64,000 nt of DNA from Skermania piniformis (GCF_019285775.1 NZ_CP079105.1:2542001-2606000); one strand, 5' to 3'. Shown: positions 27,402 to 36,955, numbered from the stretch's first letter. Notes: a model not told the origin generated them from the sequence alone. Numbers and translations are program-made.

Positions 27402-28889
27402 TCAGAACAACATCTGAACGGTCTTCTCCTCGGTGTAGGACTCGATTCCGGCCGGGCCGAGCTCGCGGCCCAGGCCGCTGCCGGCGCGCCCACCCCAGGG
27501 CGTGGTCATGTCGGGGATGCCGAACCCGTTGATCCACACGTTGCCGACCCGCAGCTCCCGGGCGGCACGCTGGGCCAGGTTCAGACTCTCGGTGTAGACG
27601 ATGGCGTTGAGCCCGAAGTGGGTGTCGTTGGCCAACGCGAAGGCTTCGTCCGGGGTGGCGAACGGCATGACGGTGGCGACCGGGCCGAAGATCTCCTCGC
27701 GCGCGATCTTCTGCTGTTGCCGGCCGACGAAAACCGTCGGCTCGACGAAGTAGCCGCCTCGATCGGCCCGGTTGCCGCCGGTCACCAGCGTCGCCCCTTC
27801 TTCCCGCCCGCTGTCCAGGTAGCCGACGATCCGGTTCAGCGCGGTGTCGTTGATCACCGGGCCCATACTGACCGACTCGTCGAACGGGTCGCCGAGGACG
27901 ATTCCGCGAGCATGCTCGGCGAGCCGCTCCACTACCTCGTCGACCAGGCTTTCGTGCACGTAGACCCGAGTTCCGGCAGCGCACACCTGGCCCTGGTGGA
28001 GGAAGTTGCCGACCGCGATGAACGGCATGGCCGCATCGACGTCGGCGTCGGCGAAGACGATCTGCGGGTTCTTCCCGCCCAGCTCCAGGGTCACCTTGCG
28101 GAACTGCCCACCGGCATGGTTCGACATCATCGCACCCACTTCGGGGCTACCGGTGAACGACAGCTTGGCCAGCCCCGGATGCTGGGCGAGCGCCGCGCCG
28201 GCCTCCTCGCCGATGCCCGGCACGACGTTGAACACGCCGTCCGGAACACCCGCCTCCTGCAGGATCTCCGCCAGCCGCAGCAGCGACAGCGCCGCGTCCT
28301 CCGGCGGCTTGACCACGATGGTGTTGCCCGCTGCCAGGGCTGGGGCAATCTTCCAGCCGGCCACCACGATCGGGTTGTTCCACGGGGTGATGGCGCCGAT
28401 CACGCCGAGCGGCTCGCGCAGGGTGTAGTTCAGCCGATGCCGGCCCGCATAGTCGGGTAACGCAACGGTGGAACCGTACAGTTTGTCGGCGTATCCGGCG
28501 TAGTACCGGAACGTGTCGACGCACGCCGGGATGTCGCCGAACAGCCCGTCCCGGTAGAGCTTGCCGACCTCCAGCGTCTCCAGCGCGGAGATCCGCTCGG
28601 CATCGGCGGCGATCCGGTCGGCGACATCCATCAGGATGCGGCCACGCGCGGCACCGCCCATCTGCACCCAACCGCCGGCGTCGAAGGCCTGCTGCGCCGC
28701 CTGGACCGCAGCGTCGACATCGACTGCGGCGCCGGCCGCGATGTCCGCCACGACGCCGCCGTCCGCCGGGTTGGTACTGGTGTAGGTGTTCCCCGAGGCG
28801 GCGGGCTGCCACCGCCCACCGATGAACATCTCGCGATGCGGCAGGGGCGGTGTCTTGGCTGCGGAATCGGTGGTGGACGAGGCAGTCAT
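27402..28889 (-). CDS. Aldehyde dehydrogenase (NAD(P)+-dependent)
   Basis: A 495-residue aldehyde dehydrogenase superfamily enzyme oxidising an aldehyde to its acid. Catalytic features: the PWNNPIVVAGWKIAPALAAGNT cofactor region, SFTGSPEVG, general-base Glu in LELGGKNP, and the nucleophile Cys in HQGQVCAAGTRVYV. EEIFGPV and a C-terminal GRELGPAG are also present. The ATG at 28889 is chosen over an open frame to 29051 that would overlap the IclR gene. It is the last gene of the hmgA-hydrolase-IclR-ALDH run, 50 bp after the IclR gene, so it likely handles an aldehyde from the same aromatic pathway. Confidence 0.92.
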   Translation of the reverse strand: MTASSTTDSAAKTPPLPHREMFIGGRWQPAASGNTYTSTNPADGGVVADIAAGAAVDVDAAVQAAQQAFDAGGWVQMGGAARGRILMDVADRIAADAERISALETLEVGKLYRDGLFGDIPACVDTFRYYAGYADKLYGSTVALPDYAGRHRLNYTLREPLGVIGAITPWNNPIVVAGWKIAPALAAGNTIVVKPPEDAALSLLRLAEILQEAGVPDGVFNVVPGIGEEAGAALAQHPGLAKLSFTGSPEVGAMMSNHAGGQFRKVTLELGGKNPQIVFADADVDAAMPFIAVGNFLHQGQVCAAGTRVYVHESLVDEVVERLAEHARGIVLGDPFDESVSMGPVINDTALNRIVGYLDSGREEGATLVTGGNRADRGGYFVEPTVFVGRQQQKIAREEIFGPVATVMPFATPDEAFALANDTHFGLNAIVYTESLNLAQRAARELRVGNVWINGFGIPDMTTPWGGRAGSGLGRELGPAGIESYTEEKTVQMLF

Positions 28890-28939
28890 CGAAACTCCAT
28901 CTGTCGGTGTGCGTGCGGACGGATCATTACTGCTGCTGA

Positions 28940-29599
28940 TCAAGGCTGTTCGGCGCTGAGGCTGGCACCGATCGCGGCGGCCGCAGCGGCGACGCGCGCA
29001 TGCCAGGTGGACGTGTCGACCGGCGCGAGGGTGACCACACCGACCGCGCATGGCAGACCCACCATGCCGGGCACGGCCGCCACCACCCCCTTCGCGCCGG
29101 GGGTGAGCTGGCCTTCGCTCTCGAAGGTGCCGGCCCGGCCGCTGCGGGCGGCGAGCAACGCCGCGCCCAGTGCGCCGACGCCCAGCGGGGTGCGGGTGCC
29201 GGTGCGGTAGGCGATGTGGAAGGTGGTGTGCAACGGCTCGGCGACCGCGACGGCAACCGCTTCGTCGCCCTCGGCAACCGCCAGATGTGCCGTGGCGCCG
29301 AGATCCGCGGCGAGCAGATCGAGTTCGGCCCGCGCCGCGTCGCGCAGGGTCTGCTGGATGCTCCGGATGAGTCGGGCTGCCCCCACACCGATCAGATACC
29401 GGCCGCCGTCTCCCCGATACAGCAGTCGGCGCTCGACCAAGGTGCTGACCAATCGGTGGGTCACCGTCCGGCCCACCGAGAGCCGCTCGCCCAACTCGGT
29501 CAGCGTCAGCCCGCGCGTACTCGCTGCCACCGCATCGAGCACATCCAGGCCGCGAGCGAGAGTTTGCGCCGTATCACCGGTTCCGCGGGCCGGACTCAC
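28940..29599 (-). CDS. IclR-family transcriptional regulator
   Basis: A 219-residue regulator. The N-terminal winged HTH (TLARGLDVLDAVAASTRGLTLTELGERLSVGRTVTHRLVSTLVERRLL) is typical IclR, followed by the effector-binding domain (AHLAVAEGDEAVAVAVAEP, TPLGVGALGAALLA). The effector domain is somewhat short. The GTG start at 29599 overlaps the TGA of the upstream hydrolase (GTGA). It therefore lies inside the operon it probably regulates. The palindromes upstream of hmgA are candidate binding sites. The ligand is likely an aromatic acid by context. Confidence 0.85.
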   Translation of the reverse strand: MSPARGTGDTAQTLARGLDVLDAVAASTRGLTLTELGERLSVGRTVTHRLVSTLVERRLLYRGDGGRYLIGVGAARLIRSIQQTLRDAARAELDLLAADLGATAHLAVAEGDEAVAVAVAEPLHTTFHIAYRTGTRTPLGVGALGAALLAARSGRAGTFESEGQLTPGAKGVVAAVPGMVGLPCAVGVVTLAPVDTSTWHARVAAAAAAIGASLSAEQP

Positions 29600-30765
29600 G
29601 CCAGGTCCCGTTCCCGTGCCCAGGCTTCGACCGTGTCGATGCATTCGGCCAGCAACTCCGGCTGCCCCACGTAGTAGTGGGTTGCGCCCCGGATCAGGTG
29701 GTAACTCTTGTCCGTCGCCGCCAGCGCGTCCCGCACGATCCGGTTGTGGGTGGCCGGAACCGCGTCGTCGGCGGAGTTCTCGATCTGCAACACCGGCACG
29801 GCGCGGATCCGGGCAGCGTTGCGAGCGCCGGCGGCCGCCGAGTGCTCGTAGCTCCACTGGCTCAGCCAGGACCGCAGCGTGGTGTAGCGGGCCAGGCCGA
29901 CCGGACCGACGTTCGCGGTGCGCGGATCGCCCAGATAGCAGACGCCGGGCGCGCGATCGTTGGGGTCGATCGTCGGATCGAGCCAGCGCACGTCACACAT
30001 GGTGCGGTGCACCAGGAACGGCCGTTCCTGCTCCGGTCCGTCGGCATCGGCCAGCCGCTGCAGTTCGGCGCGCGCCCACGCGGAGATCCGGCGGTTACGC
30101 GCCCGTTGCGCGGCCCGGAACGCCGCCACGAACTCGGGCCGGTAGGGCGGCCGGTGCCGGGTATCGGCGGCGTAGATGTCGAATTCCGGGTCGCGGACAT
30201 CCGGGTCGGTCTCGTCGTGGACCGACGGATCCATCCACTCGGTGAGCGTCTCGGCCCGGGACAGGTGCGCCGCGATGAACACGATCCCGTCTGCCGCCGG
30301 TAGCCGGGCGGATACCACGTCCACCGGGTCGCCGGCCGGCGTGTGGGTGATCCGCGGATCTTCGGCTTCGGCCTGATACAGCAACGACAACGAACCACCG
30401 CCGGACCAACCGACCAGCACCACCCGCTGGTAGCCGGCCTGCTCACGCGCCCAGCGAAGCCAGCTCGCCAGATCGAGGAGCACCTTCTCCATGATCAGCG
30501 CGGTGTCGTTCTTCGGGTATCGGGCATTGGCACACAGCACGTGCCGGCCGCGGGCCGCCAAAGCGACCGGCATCGGCAGCAGATTGAGCGTGGACGACGG
30601 ATGCATGAACACGAACACCGTTCGCGCGGTAGCTGATTCGATCGGGCGGAGCAGCTGTCCCTCCAAAACCACCCCGTGCCCGCCGGTGAAGCCGTAGGTC
30701 TCCCGCACACTCGGCTGTTCCACGGTGTGCAAGACCAGCGCCACCCGGGTGAATGGCTCACTCAT
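29596..30765 (-). CDS. Alpha/beta hydrolase of the aromatic-catabolism operon
   Basis: A 389-residue alpha/beta hydrolase with the nucleophile elbow VLVGWSGGGSLS (~residues 117-128), an Asp in the NSADDAVP strand end and a His in IRGATHYYVGQ (~residue 370). It overlaps the end of hmgA by 8 bp and the start of the IclR gene by 4 bp. Translation with both is probably coupled. It may cleave a ring-opened product or a catabolic ester; this rests on context only. It lacks the fumarylacetoacetase fold expected in normal homogentisate breakdown. Confidence 0.8.
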   Translation of the reverse strand: MSEPFTRVALVLHTVEQPSVRETYGFTGGHGVVLEGQLLRPIESATARTVFVFMHPSSTLNLLPMPVALAARGRHVLCANARYPKNDTALIMEKVLLDLASWLRWAREQAGYQRVVLVGWSGGGSLSLLYQAEAEDPRITHTPAGDPVDVVSARLPAADGIVFIAAHLSRAETLTEWMDPSVHDETDPDVRDPEFDIYAADTRHRPPYRPEFVAAFRAAQRARNRRISAWARAELQRLADADGPEQERPFLVHRTMCDVRWLDPTIDPNDRAPGVCYLGDPRTANVGPVGLARYTTLRSWLSQWSYEHSAAAGARNAARIRAVPVLQIENSADDAVPATHNRIVRDALAATDKSYHLIRGATHYYVGQPELLAECIDTVEAWARERDLA

Positions 30766-31978
30766 CGGCTATCCCGGGCCCACGGCCGGACCAGGTCCAC
30801 GGATAGGACGGCTCGGCACTGGCGCGGCCGGCTTCGCCGATCTGCAACGGCCGGAAGGTATCCACCATGAATGCCATCTCGGTGGCCTCGGTGTGATTCG
30901 GTGAATCCAGGTAGGCCGCGCGCCGCGGTCCGTGGGTATAGCCGGCCGGGTGCAGCGACACGGAGCCGGTGATGATGCCCGAACCCTTGCGGGCGGCGGT
31001 CTCGCCGGCGAAGTAGAACATCACTTCGTCCGAGTCGGCGTTGGAGTGGTAGTACGGCACCTTGATCGAGCCCTCGCCGAACTCCAGCGGCCGCGGCACG
31101 AAGTTGCACACCACGAAGCCCGGCCCTTCGAATACCTGATTGGTCGGTGGCGGCTGAATGCGTTTGCCCACCAGCGGCACGATGTCGCGATAGTTGAACG
31201 CGTAGGGGTAGAGGTAACCGTCCCAGCCGACCACATCGAACGGGTGATGGTCGTACACCATCACGGTGCCGACCACGCCACCGTCCGCCCCGCGGTGCTT
31301 GACGTAGACCTCGGTGTCGCTCCCCGCGGCGTCTCCCCCCGGGACGACCAAGGGGTCGATCGGACCGCGGATGTCGCGTTCGTTGATGGGGGCACCCTCC
31401 AGGAACTGGCCGAACCGGGAGCGGTGCTTCGCCGGCGGATGCACATGGCCGGACGCCTCGATGCAGAGCGCGCGCAGCGGTCCGGCCGTGACGTCCGGCA
31501 CCCACCGGTGGATCGTGGCTCGGGGTACCACCACGTTGTCACCCTGGCGGATGTCGACGGTGCCGAAGACGCTCTCCAGCCGTGCCGCGCCGGCCTCGAC
31601 GAACACGATCTCGTCACCGATCGCGTTGCTGCACAGCGGCGACGGTTCGGTGCCGACCACGTACGAGATCCGGACATCCGGATTGGCCAGCACCAGCCGG
31701 CGGTGTCGTGTCAGGTCCTGCCCGGCGGCGTGGCCGAGGTCGGGCAGCCGGAAATGATGCGGTAGCAACGGGACGTTGGCGGTGACCGCGTCGTCGCCGG
31801 GGTGCCACGGGTAGGCGTCGACCAGGTTGGACGGAACATGCCGGTGGTACAGCAGCGACCCGGTGCTGGCGAAGCCCTCCTCGCCGATGAACTCCTCGAA
31901 GGTCGGCGAGCCGTCCGGCAGCGAATACAGCACGTGCCGGTCCCGGGGGATCGACCCGACCGCTCGGTAATACACCAT
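30758..31978 (-). CDS. hmgA: Homogentisate 1,2-dioxygenase-like cupin enzyme
   Basis: A 406-residue protein with the HmgA family layout: an N-terminal beta domain (YHRHVPSNLVDAYPWH) and a C-terminal cupin. The iron-binding residues of the family can be placed in YYHSNADSDEVMFYFAG (His and Glu) and HPAGYTHGP (His). It is predicted to cleave a 2,5-dihydroxyphenylacetate-type ring with Fe(II) and O2. The ATG at 31978 has GGAGG five bases upstream. Adjacent genes encode a hydrolase, an IclR regulator and an aldehyde dehydrogenase. Maleylacetoacetate isomerase and fumarylacetoacetase are missing, so the true substrate may differ from homogentisate. Confidence 0.8.
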   Translation of the reverse strand: MVYYRAVGSIPRDRHVLYSLPDGSPTFEEFIGEEGFASTGSLLYHRHVPSNLVDAYPWHPGDDAVTANVPLLPHHFRLPDLGHAAGQDLTRHRRLVLANPDVRISYVVGTEPSPLCSNAIGDEIVFVEAGAARLESVFGTVDIRQGDNVVVPRATIHRWVPDVTAGPLRALCIEASGHVHPPAKHRSRFGQFLEGAPINERDIRGPIDPLVVPGGDAAGSDTEVYVKHRGADGGVVGTVMVYDHHPFDVVGWDGYLYPYAFNYRDIVPLVGKRIQPPPTNQVFEGPGFVVCNFVPRPLEFGEGSIKVPYYHSNADSDEVMFYFAGETAARKGSGIITGSVSLHPAGYTHGPRRAAYLDSPNHTEATEMAFMVDTFRPLQIGEAGRASAEPSYPWTWSGRGPGIADE

Positions 31979-31990
31979 CGCAACCTCCAA

Positions 31991-32027
31991 CCATCCGGAA
32001 TGGGGCCATCAGTGTCCGATATGCGGA
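31991..32027 (-). promoter_or_regulatory. Two palindromic candidate IclR operators upstream of hmgA
   Basis: CCAT-CCGGA-ATGG at 31991-32003 and TCCG-ATATG-CGGA at 32015-32027 have perfect inverted arms, with centres about 24 bp apart, in the 66-bp gap between cobQ and hmgA. Both share a TCCG/CGGA theme. This pairing, just upstream of an operon containing an IclR gene, suggests the regulator's binding sites. Confidence 0.5.
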
Positions 32028-32044
32028 ATTTCTGCGCTGGAATG

Positions 32045-33526
32045 CTACCGCGCCAGCTCGATCACGGCATCGACATCGACATGTTGCTGCACCAGGTCGG
32101 CCAACAGGTCCAACTGCGCGGCCCGCACCCGCGCCACCGACGTGTCCGGGGAAACCACGAATCCGCTTCGCCCGCTGTGCCGATCGACCTCGCGCAGGTA
32201 GCGGCGACGAAACTCGTCGCATTCCAGCAAGCCGTGCCAGTGCGTGCCGGTCACAACGTCCCGGACGCTGCCTTCCGGGATACCGTCGGAACGCCGCAGC
32301 AGCGCCGGATCGCCCCGGCGCACCACCCGGCCGTGGTGGATTTCGTACCCGCTCACCGCGATCGTTCCCGCCCTGCCGGAGACCCGCCGCAACACCTTCT
32401 GCGGCGCGAACCGAACCTCCAGCTCGAGCAGGCCCAACCCGGGCACCGTTCCGGCACCGGATTCCACCTCGTCGACGATCCGGGTTCCGAGCATCTGGTA
32501 GCCGCCGCAGATCCCGAGCACCGACCGGCCGGCCCGGACCCGGCGGACCAGTTCGGCGGCGATGCCGGTCGTGCGCAGCCAGGCCAGATCGGCCACGGTG
32601 GCCTTGGTACCCGGCAGCACCACGAGGTCCGCGTCGGCGATCCGGGACGGATCGCTCACCCAGCGCACGGCGACACCGGGTTCGCAGGCGAGCGCTTCGA
32701 CGTCGGTCGAGTTGGACACCCGGGGCAACCGGATCGCCGCGACGGTGAGCCAGCGTGAACCCAGCGGCGGCCCCGGCCGACCGACCGGGGCGTCGGCGAC
32801 GGTGCCGAGCGAGTCCTCCGCATCGAGCCACAGCTCCGGCTCGAACGGCACCACCCCGAGCGTGGGCACCTCGGTCCGCCGGGTGAGTTCGTCCAGTCCG
32901 GGACGCAGGATCTCCACGTCCCCGCGGAACTTGTTGACGACGAATCCCCTGATTCTGGCGCGATCGGCCGGCTCCAGGATCATCACCGTGCCGTACAGAT
33001 GCGCCAACAGCCCACCCCGGTCGATGTCGCCTACCAACAGCACCGGAAGATCGCCCGCCTCGGCGAGCCCCATGTTCGCCAGATCGGTTGCCCGGAGGTT
33101 GATCTCGGCGGGCGAACCGGCCCCCTCACAGATCACGAACTCGAAATCGTCGCGTAGCCCGGCCAGCTCGGCGGCGACCACCGCGCGCAGCGCTTCCCGG
33201 TGCCGGACATAATCGCGGGCACCGACCGAACCCCGGACCCGGCCGCGGACCACCAGCTGCGAGCGCCGGTCGCTGCCCGGCTTGAGCAGTACCGGGTTGA
33301 ATCGCACGCTGGGCTCGAGCCCGCACGCAGTCGCCTGCAACGCCTGGGCCCGGCCGATCTCGCCGCCGTCGAGGGTGACGACCGAATTGTTCGACATGTT
33401 CTGCGCCTTGAACGGCGCAACGCGCACGCCCCGCCGGGCCAGCAACCGGCACAGCCCGGCCACGAGGACGCTCTTCCCGGCATCGGAGGTGGTGCCGGCA
33501 ACCAACAGCGACCGGCCGCGGGTCAC
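32045..33526 (-). CDS. cobQ: Cobyric acid synthase
   Basis: A 493-residue glutamine-dependent amidotransferase that adds four amide groups to adenosylcobyrinic acid a,c-diamide. The N-terminus has the P-loop [19 protein letters not shown], followed by [10 protein letters not shown] and [13 protein letters not shown]. The C-terminal class I glutaminase has Cys in [10 protein letters not shown] and a late His in SGYEIHHGR. The GTG at 33526 overlaps the map stop (GTGA), so cobQ is probably translated from the map transcript. This separates it from the other cobalamin genes at 14-19 kb. Confidence 0.95.
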   Translation of the reverse strand: MTRGRSLLVAGTTSDAGKSVLVAGLCRLLARRGVRVAPFKAQNMSNNSVVTLDGGEIGRAQALQATACGLEPSVRFNPVLLKPGSDRRSQLVVRGRVRGSVGARDYVRHREALRAVVAAELAGLRDDFEFVICEGAGSPAEINLRATDLANMGLAEAGDLPVLLVGDIDRGGLLAHLYGTVMILEPADRARIRGFVVNKFRGDVEILRPGLDELTRRTEVPTLGVVPFEPELWLDAEDSLGTVADAPVGRPGPPLGSRWLTVAAIRLPRVSNSTDVEALACEPGVAVRWVSDPSRIADADLVVLPGTKATVADLAWLRTTGIAAELVRRVRAGRSVLGICGGYQMLGTRIVDEVESGAGTVPGLGLLELEVRFAPQKVLRRVSGRAGTIAVSGYEIHHGRVVRRGDPALLRRSDGIPEGSVRDVVTGTHWHGLLECDEFRRRYLREVDRHSGRSGFVVSPDTSVARVRAAQLDLLADLVQQHVDVDAVIELAR

Positions 33527-34380
33527 GGAAGCGTCAGGATCTCGGCTCCGGCGTCGGTGACCACGAGAGTGTGCTCGAACTGGGCGGTCCATCGGCGATC
33601 GGCGGTGACGACGGTCCATCCGTCGTCCCAGATCTCGTAGTCGGCGGTACCCAGATTGATCATCGGCTCGATGGTGAAGGTCATCCCCGGCTCGATCACC
33701 GACGTCACGCTGGGCTGGTCGTAGTGCAGGATGATCAGGCCGCTGTGGAAGGTCGGGCCGACGCCATGACCGGTGAAGTCGCGCACGACGCCGTAGCCGA
33801 ACCGGTTGGCATACGACTCGATCACTCGGCCGATCACGTTCAGAGCGCGGCCCGGCCGCACCGCTTTGATCGCCCGCATCGTCGCCTCGTGGGTCCGCTC
33901 CACCAGCAGCCGCACCTCGTCGTCGACGTCACCGGCCAAGAAGGTGGCGTTGGTGTCGCCGTGCACCCCGTGGATGTAGGCGGTGACATCGATGTTGACG
34001 ATGTCGCCGTCCTCGACCACCGTCGAGTCCGGGATGCCGTGACAGATCACCTCGTTCACCGAGGTGCAGCACGATTTCGGAAAACCTTTGTAGCCCAGGG
34101 TCGACGGATAGGCGCCGTGGTCGCACATGTATTCGTGGGCGATCCGGTCCAACTCGTCGGTGGTCACGCCGGGCGCGACCGCCGCACCGGCCGTGGCGAG
34201 CGCCTGCGCCGCGATCCGGCCGGCGATCCGCATCTTCTCGATGGTCTCCGGCGTCTGCACCCACGGCTCGTGGCCCTCGTTCGCGGTCTTACGGCCGACG
34301 TACTCGGGCCGTTCGATCGCCCGTGGCACCGCGCGGGTAGGGGAAAGGGTCCCGGGGCGCAGGGCAGTGCGGGTCGGCAT
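33523..34380 (-). CDS. map: Methionine aminopeptidase, type I with actinobacterial N-terminal extension
   Basis: A 285-residue metalloprotease that removes N-terminal Met from nascent proteins. It has a ~40-residue linker extension ([19 protein letters not shown]), as in mycobacterial MapB (Rv2861c). The metal ligands are visible in order: Asp in [19 protein letters not shown], His in [11 protein letters not shown], Glu in [10 protein letters not shown], and Glu in AQFEHTLVV. The ATG at 34380 is chosen because homologues begin MP(T/S)RTALxPG. The stop overlaps the cobQ start. Confidence 0.96.
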   Translation of the reverse strand: MPTRTALRPGTLSPTRAVPRAIERPEYVGRKTANEGHEPWVQTPETIEKMRIAGRIAAQALATAGAAVAPGVTTDELDRIAHEYMCDHGAYPSTLGYKGFPKSCCTSVNEVICHGIPDSTVVEDGDIVNIDVTAYIHGVHGDTNATFLAGDVDDEVRLLVERTHEATMRAIKAVRPGRALNVIGRVIESYANRFGYGVVRDFTGHGVGPTFHSGLIILHYDQPSVTSVIEPGMTFTIEPMINLGTADYEIWDDGWTVVTADRRWTAQFEHTLVVTDAGAEILTLP

Positions 34381-34480
34381 GCTTCGAGGGTAGCCGCCAC
34401 CGCAGACGCAGCGCATCCGACACCGCCGGTAGCGTACATCCGAGCGGTTGACGTCGTACCCCCATCGTCGGAGGTCTCAC

Positions 34481-35263
34481 GTGCGGTTGATCCAGGTGCC
34501 CCCGGGCTTGCTCGTCTCGTCCGGCTTGCTCGTCGCGCTGACGGTTGCGGTCAATCTCGGCGGCCCGGTCGCCCTGGTCGACCACGCGGGCGCGGTCCTG
34601 ACTGTCGAACATTCGAGTTGGCGCAAGGTACGGGTCGCTCAAATCGTCTCGTCGGTCGGCGACCCGCACCATCTGATCCCGCTCACCTTCGTCGCGGCGC
34701 TGGGTGTCGCGGTCCTGCGGCGCTCCGGGCTGCGCGGCGCCCTGATCGTCGCGACGGTCGGGATCGCCTGTGCGATCAGCCTGATCATGAAAGACCTGCT
34801 GCCGTCCCCTCGTCCCGACATCGGATTCACCAACGTGCTGCACGCGTACCCGTCCACGCACACGACGGCGACGGCCACCTTGTTCGGCGCGATCGCGGTC
34901 ACCGCCTTCGCCCGCCGGAAAGTCCAGGATCTGGCGCTGGTGCTCGCCGCCCTGGGCGGCCTCGCCGTGGGGCTCGCCCGGGTCGTCGTGCAGGCGCACT
35001 GGCCGTCCGACATCGTCGGCGGACTGCTGCTCGGCGGCGTCGCCGTGTTCGCGCTGCGCTGGTTCTGCGACACGACCGGACGACCGATCAGTCCAGCAGA
35101 TCCTCGTACCGGAACTCGGTCGCGATCGGCACCACGGCGTCCGCTTCCCGTCGCCGCAGGTCGACCCGACGGATCTTCCCGGAGATGGTCTTGGGTAACT
35201 CGTAGAACTCGACCCGACGCACCTTCAGGTACGGGGCAAGGTGGTCGCGGGCATACTCCATGA
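34481..35263 (+). CDS. Membrane phosphatidic-acid phosphatase-type (PAP2) protein with long basic tail
   Basis: A 260-residue PAP2-superfamily protein with about five or six hydrophobic segments. The three phosphatase motifs are visible: KDLLPSPRP, PSTHT (in place of PSGH) and ARVVVQAHWPSD. It probably dephosphorylates a lipid phosphate or pyrophosphate. The start is GTG at 34481 with GGAGG 7 nt upstream; an ATG at 34448 is less likely. After the last helix an Arg/Ser/Pro-rich tail of about 55 residues runs 176 bp into the convergent acyl-CoA synthetase. The tail may be functional, a sign of a lost stop codon, or a sequence error. Confidence 0.78.
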   Translation: MRLIQVPPGLLVSSGLLVALTVAVNLGGPVALVDHAGAVLTVEHSSWRKVRVAQIVSSVGDPHHLIPLTFVAALGVAVLRRSGLRGALIVATVGIACAISLIMKDLLPSPRPDIGFTNVLHAYPSTHTTATATLFGAIAVTAFARRKVQDLALVLAALGGLAVGLARVVVQAHWPSDIVGGLLLGGVAVFALRWFCDTTGRPISPADPRTGTRSRSAPRRPLPVAAGRPDGSSRRWSWVTRRTRPDAPSGTGQGGRGHTP

Positions 35264-36782
35264 TCTGGCGGGCGGTATCCGCGCTCGGCTCCCAGCCCGC
35301 GGCGAGCGCGACATACGCCTTCGGGAGGGCGAGCCGGGTGGCATCCGGCTGCGGTACCACGGCCGCCTCCACCACAGCCGGATGTTCGATCAATACGCTC
35401 TCCAGCTCGAACGGTGACACCTTGTAATCGGCGGACTTGAACACGTCGTCGGTGCGGCCGATGTAGGTGATGTAGCCGTCGGCGTCCCGGACGGCCACGT
35501 CCCCGGTGTGGTAGTACCCTCCGGCCATCGCCGCGGCGTTGCGCTCCGGATCGTCGAGGTAGCCGGTCATCAGGTTCACCGGACGGCGGCTCAGGTCCAG
35601 ACAGATCTCCCCCTCGTCGGCCGGCTCGCCGGTGAGCGGATCGACCAGCACCACCGGCACGCCGGGCATCGGCCGGCCCATCGATCCCGGCTTCACGGGT
35701 TGCCCTGGGGTGTTGCCGATCTGCAACGTGGTCTCGGTCTGTCCGAACCCGTCCCGGATGACGAGCCCCCACGCCCGCTCGACCTGGGCGATCACGTCCG
35801 GGTTGAGTGGCTCACCGGCACCGACGACCTCGCGCAGGCCGGTCGGGCGCTCGCCGAGATCGGCCTGGATCAGCATCCGCCAGACCGTCGGCGGGGCGCA
35901 GAAGGTGTTCACCCCGGCGCGACGAATCTGGCCGAGCAACGCGGCAGCATCGAACCGGGTGTAGTTGTAGACGAAGATCGTCGCCTCGGCGATCCACGGC
36001 GCGAAGAAGCAGCTCCAGGCGTGCTTGGCCCAGCCCGGCGAACTGATCGCCAGGTGTACGTCGCCGGGCCGGACCCCGATCCAGGCCATCGTCGTCAGGT
36101 GCCCGACCGGGTAACCGACCTGGGAGTGCTGCACCAGCTTCGGCCGACTGGTGGTGCCGGAGGTGAAATAGACGAGCAACGGATCGTCGGGTTTCGTACC
36201 GGCGACGAACGGGCCCGGCCGGACCGGGTCGGTCTCGTCGACCTCGGCGGTGTAGGCCGACCAGCCGGCCGGCGGCTCGCCCCCGACCGCGATCCCGACG
36301 TACGCACCGGGCACGTCGGCGAACTTCGGCACATCGACGAGGTTCGCGATGACGAACCGGGCTTTACCACGATCGATCCGGTCGCGCAGATCCTCGGCGC
36401 CGAGTGCCCCGGTGGTCGGCATGACCACCGCGCCGAGTTTCGCCACCGCCAGCATCGACTCCCACAACTCGACCTGGTTCCCGAGCATGACGATCACCCG
36501 GTCACCCCGAGCGACGCCGAGTCGGGCGAGCCGGCCGGCGAGCCGGTCGGACCGCTCGGCCAGTTCGGCGAAGGTGAGCCGCTGCTCCCGGCCGTCCTCC
36601 TCGACGATCCACAACGCGAGCCGCCCGTTGTCCCGTGCGATCACGTCGAACCAGTCGGTCGCCCAGTTGAATTCGCCGGAGATGGCCGGCCAGGAGAACG
36701 TCGCGACGGCAGTCTCGTAATCGTCGGTCGACGCGACGAGAAAATCCCGGGCAGCGCGGTAGCGGTCGGTGTTGGCCGTCAT
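35088..36782 (-). CDS. AMP-binding acyl-CoA synthetase (medium-chain/aryl type)
   Basis: A 564-residue ANL-superfamily enzyme that activates a carboxylic acid with ATP and CoA. Core motifs: A3 YFTSGTTSRPKLVQHS, A5 GFGQTETT, A7/A8 YHTGDVAVRDADGYITYIGRTDD then FKSADYKVSPFE, and the A10 lysine in PKTISGKIRR. The whole arrangement resembles medium-chain acyl-CoA synthetases (ACSM). The ATG is preceded by GGAGG. The upstream 224 bp is shared with the divergent Mrr-like gene. The substrate is not predictable. Confidence 0.9.
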   Translation of the reverse strand: MTANTDRYRAARDFLVASTDDYETAVATFSWPAISGEFNWATDWFDVIARDNGRLALWIVEEDGREQRLTFAELAERSDRLAGRLARLGVARGDRVIVMLGNQVELWESMLAVAKLGAVVMPTTGALGAEDLRDRIDRGKARFVIANLVDVPKFADVPGAYVGIAVGGEPPAGWSAYTAEVDETDPVRPGPFVAGTKPDDPLLVYFTSGTTSRPKLVQHSQVGYPVGHLTTMAWIGVRPGDVHLAISSPGWAKHAWSCFFAPWIAEATIFVYNYTRFDAAALLGQIRRAGVNTFCAPPTVWRMLIQADLGERPTGLREVVGAGEPLNPDVIAQVERAWGLVIRDGFGQTETTLQIGNTPGQPVKPGSMGRPMPGVPVVLVDPLTGEPADEGEICLDLSRRPVNLMTGYLDDPERNAAAMAGGYYHTGDVAVRDADGYITYIGRTDDVFKSADYKVSPFELESVLIEHPAVVEAAVVPQPDATRLALPKAYVALAAGWEPSADTARQIMEYARDHLAPYLKVRRVEFYELPKTISGKIRRVDLRRREADAVVPIATEFRYEDLLD

Positions 36783-36908
36783 GGTGGCGATCCCTCCGGT
36801 CGGTCGGGCCCTCTACCGAACATGATGTCGATCACATCGTGGACACGCCACCGAACGCGCGCCGCGGCGGGTCGTCCGGCGGTCCGGACCGACCTGGAGC
36901 GCGCCGAA

Positions 36909-36955
36909 ACCGATCGGTGGCGAGCGCTGATGATCGGCCGATCGCGGGGTATGGT
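36909..36955 (+). promoter_or_regulatory. Palindromes and -10-like hexamer upstream of the Mrr-like gene
   Basis: The divergent 224-bp region 36783-37006 holds two perfect palindromes, ACCGATCGGT (36909-36918) and GATCGGCCGATC (36932-36943). TATGGT (36950-36955, TANNNT) follows 6 bp after the second, placing that palindrome near the -35 position. Further left, GATGT-CGATC-ACATC (36824-36838) is a short inverted repeat nearer the acyl-CoA synthetase. These may be operator sites; the regulator is unknown. Confidence 0.4.

Noticed and set aside
28893-28915. TGTCGGTG in the ALDH/IclR gap as another PafBC promoter
   Set aside because: After 8 nt the sequence is GACGGA, not TANNNT, and no plus-strand gene follows.
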